DNA of 64,000 nucleotides from NCEH01 sp002257205. Its GTDB lineage: Bacteria; Pseudomonadota; Alphaproteobacteria; Rhizobiales; Xanthobacteraceae. Made by a program: the position numbers and the translations under genes. Under the pieces are notes generated by a model. That model made no database searches. It worked only from the letters and a program-made list of their open reading frames with translations, and was not told where the DNA came from. Of this stretch, positions 61,077 through 64,000 are shown piece after piece; positions within the stretch are counted from its first letter, which is position 1, and each line of letters begins with the position of its first letter. The stretch is taken from the NCBI RefSeq assembly GCF_043195105.1, contig NZ_JBAFWO010000002.1; one strand, 5' to 3'.

Positions 61077-61267
61077 GGGCTCAGCCCTTTCGAACGTGCG
61101 GGACAAAAGGCCCGCGCGCGCGATCGGCATGACTGCTTGAAGGCGCGCCGTAAACCGAGACGGTGATCGTCGCGCGCTTGCGGTATCATATTCAGCGCCG
61201 GATGGGCCATCCCACCGGCGGGCGACCAGTGAGTCGCTCCGTTTCTAGGAGGTTCTACGAAGGACCC

Positions 61268-61741
61268 ATGGACAAGATTCCCATGACCCAGGCCGGCTTT
61301 GCCGCCATGGAAGTTGAATTGCGCAACCGTCAGCAGGTGGAGCGTCCGAGGATCATCGCAGCGATTTCCGAAGCGCGCGCCCACGGCGATCTTTCGGAAA
61401 ACGCCGAATATCATGCGGCGAAGGAGCAGCAATCCCTGAACGAGGGACGGATCGCGGAGCTGGAGGACAAGATTTCCCGCGCCGATATCATCGACGTCTC
61501 CAAACTCTCCGGCGAGACGGTGAAATTCGGCGCCACCGTCACCCTGGTGGACGAGGACACGGAAGAAGAGAAGGTCTGGCAGATCGTCGGCGACAATGAA
61601 GCCGACGCAAAGGCCGGGCGCATCTCCATCTCTTCGCCCGTGGCGCGCGCGCTGATCGGCAAGCAGAAGGGCGCGTCCGTCGAGGTGGTGACGCCTAAGG
61701 GCGCCCGTTCGTTCGAAATCGTCTCGGTGCGCTGGGTCTAA
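61268..61741 (+). CDS. greA: transcription elongation factor GreA
   Basis: 157-residue GreA that rescues backtracked RNA polymerase by stimulating transcript cleavage. N-terminal coiled coil includes EARAHGDLSENAEYHAAKE, with the tip acidic residues; the C-terminal FKBP-like domain ends FEIVSVRWV. The start at 61268 follows AGGAGG some 15 bases upstream; a longer frame from 61163 was rejected. Confidence 0.95.
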   Translation: MDKIPMTQAGFAAMEVELRNRQQVERPRIIAAISEARAHGDLSENAEYHAAKEQQSLNEGRIAELEDKISRADIIDVSKLSGETVKFGATVTLVDEDTEEEKVWQIVGDNEADAKAGRISISSPVARALIGKQKGASVEVVTPKGARSFEIVSVRWV

Positions 61742-61766
61742 AGCGCAAAGGCCTCTGCCTGGCCCG

Positions 61767-61795
61767 TTCCCTCTCCCGTTTGCGGGGGAGGGGAC
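61767..61795 (+). terminator. hairpin after greA
   Basis: CCCTCTCCCG TTTG CGGGGGAGGG, 10-bp stem with one T-G pair, about 30 bases after the greA stop. No U run follows. It resembles the CCTCTCCCC repeat family and may be both repeat and terminator. Confidence 0.4.
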
Positions 61796-61822
61796 GGCTT
61801 GCCTATCGGGCGGACCGCGCCC

Positions 61823-62305
61823 TCACTCCGGCATCTCGATCGATTCCAGCGGCACGATCGGAGCGTTCTTCGGCTGTTTCAGGGTCAGCGCCGTCTTCAC
61901 ATTGCGCACGTTGGGCGCGGCAGTGATCTCGAGCACGAAATTCTGGAACGTGCGCAGGTCCGGCGCCACGCACAGCATGAGGAAATCCACGTCTCCCGAC
62001 AGCATCCAGGCGCCGCGCACCAGCGGCCAATTGTCGATGCGGTCCTGGAAGGCGGAAAGGTCGACCTCCGCCTGGCTGATCAGATGCACCATGGCAAAGC
62101 CCATGAGATCATAGCCCAGGCGCTTCTCGTCCAGCAGAGCGCGATAACCCTGGATGATGCCCTCTTCCTCCAGCCCGCGCACGCGGCGCAGGCACGGCGG
62201 AGCGGAAATCCCCACGCGGCGGGACAGCTCCACATTGGTCATGCGCCCGTCTCGTTGCAGCTCGGCCAGGATTTTCCAGTCCACGGCGTCGAGATGAGAG
62301 GTCAA
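61823..62305 (-). CDS. Lrp/AsnC-family transcriptional regulator
   Basis: 160-residue regulator. The N-terminal helix-turn-helix reads VDWKILAELQRDGRMTNVEL and SRRVGISAPPCLRRVRGLEE; the C-terminal RAM domain binds effector amino acids (WMLSGDVDFLMLCVAPDL). No ATG fits. The TTG at 62305 (TSHLDAVDWK) has a strong AAGGAG seven bases upstream and gives the family N-terminus. Target genes are unknown. Confidence 0.9.
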   Translation of the reverse strand: MTSHLDAVDWKILAELQRDGRMTNVELSRRVGISAPPCLRRVRGLEEEGIIQGYRALLDEKRLGYDLMGFAMVHLISQAEVDLSAFQDRIDNWPLVRGAWMLSGDVDFLMLCVAPDLRTFQNFVLEITAAPNVRNVKTALTLKQPKNAPIVPLESIEMPE

Positions 62306-62312
62306 GGGGTCA

Positions 62313-62318
62313 CTCCTT
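62313..62318 (-). promoter_or_regulatory. ribosome binding site that sets the Lrp-type TTG start
   Basis: AAGGAG on the minus strand, seven bases before TTG 62305. It supports the non-ATG start against the upstream ATG at 62362. Confidence 0.65.
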
Positions 62319-62553
62319 CGGGCGTTTGCGCCGCACCTTAGTGTAGCCGCGTCGGCACGCAACGAAATTATATTTCGTCAGTGGGCTGGGGACATCCGTC
62401 CTGAACCCTATTCGGGTGCAGGCAGTGCCTTGTGGGACAGCGCGGCTGTCCCTACATTCACGCATAGCTCGCGCCAGGGAAGGCGCGGAGAGAGGCGGTC
62501 TCGGCCCTTGCAGCCCTCGCAAGCGGGGAGACTGCTCGCCGTTCGAGGTTGCC

Positions 62554-63528
62554 ATGCCTGCTCACCACGCATCCGCCCAGCATGTGAAGGTCGTGATCAT
62601 CGGATCCGGCCCCGCTGGATATACCGCCGCCATCTATGCCGCCCGCGCCATGCTGGAACCCGTTCTCATCGAGGGCATCCAGCCCGGCGGCCAGCTCACC
62701 ATCACCACCGACGTGGAAAATTACCCGGGCTTCGCCGACGTCATCCAGGGTCCCTGGCTGATGGAGCAGATGCGCGCCCAAGCCGAGCACGTCGGTACGC
62801 GAATCGTCTCCGACCACGTCTCCAGCCTCGATCTGTCGCACCGCCCGTTCCGCCTCGTGACCGAGTCGGGCGCAGTCTATGTGGCCGAGACGGTGATCCT
62901 CGCCACCGGCGCGCAGGCGCGCTGGCTCGGCCTCGCCTCGGAGGAGACCTATCGCGGCCTCGGCGTGTCGGCCTGCGCCACCTGCGACGGCTTCTTCTAT
63001 CGCGGCAAGGAAGTGGTGGTGGTCGGCGGCGGCAATACGGCCGTGGAAGAAGCGCTCTTCCTCACCAATTTCGCCTCCAAGGTGACCCTCGTGCATCGCC
63101 GGGACCGGTTGCGGGCGGAGCGCATCCTCCAGGATCGCTTGTTCGCTCATCCCAAGGTCAACGTGGTGTGGAATGCCGCCCTCGAAGAGATCGTGGGGCA
63201 GGAGGATCCCTCCCGCGTCACGGCGGTGAAGCTGCGCGACGTGCAGACCGGCAAGGTCGCCGAACTGCGCACCGACGGCGTGTTTATCGCCATCGGCCAT
63301 GCGCCCGCGACTGGCCTCGTGGAGGGGCAGGTGAAGCTGAAGGAGAGCGGCTATGTGTGGACCGCTTCCGATTCTACCGCCACTTCCGTGCCCGGCCTCT
63401 ATGCCGCGGGCGATGTGGCGGACGACATTTATCGCCAGGCGGTGACGGCCGCCGGGCGCGGCTGCATGGCGGCCCTGGAAGCGGAGCGCTTCCTTGCGCT
63501 CAACGAGGTCTCGGCGGCGGCAGAGTAG
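62554..63528 (+). CDS. trxB: thioredoxin reductase
   Basis: 324-residue NADPH- and FAD-dependent reductase that keeps thioredoxin reduced. FAD-binding IIGSGPAGYTAAIYAARA, redox-active CATCDG, and NADPH-binding GGGNTAVEEALFL are present. The start at 62554 (MPAHHASAQ) was chosen; a frame from 62416 has no family match. It is followed after 18 bases by the LsrB/VtlR-type regulator gene. Confidence 0.96.
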   Translation: MPAHHASAQHVKVVIIGSGPAGYTAAIYAARAMLEPVLIEGIQPGGQLTITTDVENYPGFADVIQGPWLMEQMRAQAEHVGTRIVSDHVSSLDLSHRPFRLVTESGAVYVAETVILATGAQARWLGLASEETYRGLGVSACATCDGFFYRGKEVVVVGGGNTAVEEALFLTNFASKVTLVHRRDRLRAERILQDRLFAHPKVNVVWNAALEEIVGQEDPSRVTAVKLRDVQTGKVAELRTDGVFIAIGHAPATGLVEGQVKLKESGYVWTASDSTATSVPGLYAAGDVADDIYRQAVTAAGRGCMAALEAERFLALNEVSAAAE

Positions 63529-63546
63529 CAGCGTAAGGGCGCAAGC

Positions 63547-64000
63547 ATGGACTGGGACAAGCTTAAGGTTTTCCACGTCGCTGCCGAAGCGGGCTCCTTC
63601 ACCCATGCGGGTGAGACCCTCGGTTTGTCCCAATCCGCCGTGAGCCGGCAGGTCTCGGCTCTGGAGCAGGAGCTGAAAGTGCCCCTGTTCCACCGCCATG
63701 CGCGCGGCCTCATTCTCACCGAGCAGGGCGAGCTGCTCTATCGCACCGCGCATGAGGTGTTCCTCAAGCTGGAATCGGCGCGCGCGCAGCTCACCGACAG
63801 CCGGGAAAAGCCCAATGGCGACCTTCGGGTGACCACCACGGTCGGCCTCGGCACCCATTGGCTGACCGCGCGGGTGGGCGAATTCGTCGATCTCTATCCC
63901 GATATCCGGATCCAGCTCATCCTTACCGACGAGGAGCTGGACCTTGCCATGCGCGAGGCCGATGTCGCGATCCGCATGCGCCAGCCGGTGCAGCCGGATC
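63547..64000 (+). CDS. lsrB: LysR-family regulator, LsrB/VtlR-like (partial, runs off the window)
   Basis: First 151 residues of a LysR regulator; the end lies outside. The HTH opens MDWDKLKVFHVAAEAGSFTH and SQSAVSRQVSALEQEL, then LFHRHARGLILTEQGELLY, very like rhizobial LsrB and Brucella VtlR. LsrB also lies next to trxB in Sinorhizobium and responds to redox stress. The name rests on similarity by eye plus position. Confidence 0.8.
   Translation, partial: MDWDKLKVFHVAAEAGSFTHAGETLGLSQSAVSRQVSALEQELKVPLFHRHARGLILTEQGELLYRTAHEVFLKLESARAQLTDSREKPNGDLRVTTTVGLGTHWLTARVGEFVDLYPDIRIQLILTDEELDLAMREADVAIRMRQPVQPD

Overview
The window reads as chromosomal DNA of a GC-rich alphaproteobacterium of the order Hyphomicrobiales (Rhizobiales). 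A Xanthobacteraceae-like host is my best inference. The reasons are a complete acpXL-type very-long-chain lipid A cluster, a PccR-type propionyl-CoA regulator next to pccB, a trxB-lsrB/vtlR pair, and intergenic palindromic repeats of a kind common in this order. Composition is high GC throughout, with one clear exception at about 40.74-42.08 kb, which is visibly AT-rich and looks acquired. I see no tRNA, rRNA, CRISPR array, transposase or integrase.

Layout. 0.1-5.2 kb: a translationally coupled branched-chain-amino-acid-type ABC importer operon (livG-F-H-M, an AhpD/CMD-like gene, livK), divergent from a LysR regulator. 6.4-8.6 kb: a DUF983 protein and purEK. 8.6-14.9 kb: acpXL-fabZ-fabF2-fabF1-SDR-adh-lpxXL, with a recognisable promoter ahead of acpXL. 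The fabF2 product has lost the ketosynthase cysteine. 15-21 kb: an AidB-like acyl-CoA dehydrogenase, an HXXEE membrane protein, a perfect parS site (17651-17666), moaB, a zinc metallopeptidase and rnhB. 21-33.7 kb: a propionate block (MBL hydrolase, mutB, mutA, cfa, pccA, pccB, divergent pccR) that carries propionyl-CoA to succinyl-CoA, broken by repeats and a small GIY-YIG gene.

33.8-45.9 kb: an SH3 Gly/Pro-rich protein, a second glutamyl-tRNA synthetase, small envelope proteins, uvrB, an AT-rich PD-(D/E)XK nuclease-like gene, clpS, a DUF3313 lipoprotein, a diguanylate cyclase, a DUF930 protein and a PepSY-like protein. 46-56.1 kb: a DEAD-box RNA helicase, an exported Fe-superoxide dismutase, an MFS transporter, a lipoprotein, an amidase and a NitT/TauT-type ABC importer. 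56.4-64 kb: a methyltransferase, a GtrA protein, carB, greA, an Lrp regulator, trxB and the start of lsrB/vtlR.

The most unusual structure is in the repeats. At least two genes (rnhB, uvrB) and probably a third (the DUF930 gene) have a second copy of their 3' end a few hundred to about 1,300 bases away. A palindromic repeat or a whole gene sits between the copies. A small GIY-YIG nuclease gene is bracketed by paired inverted hairpin repeats of the same family that lies inside the rnhB duplication. These may be traces of one repeat-insertion process. Identities and starts are inferred by reading; no database search was run.
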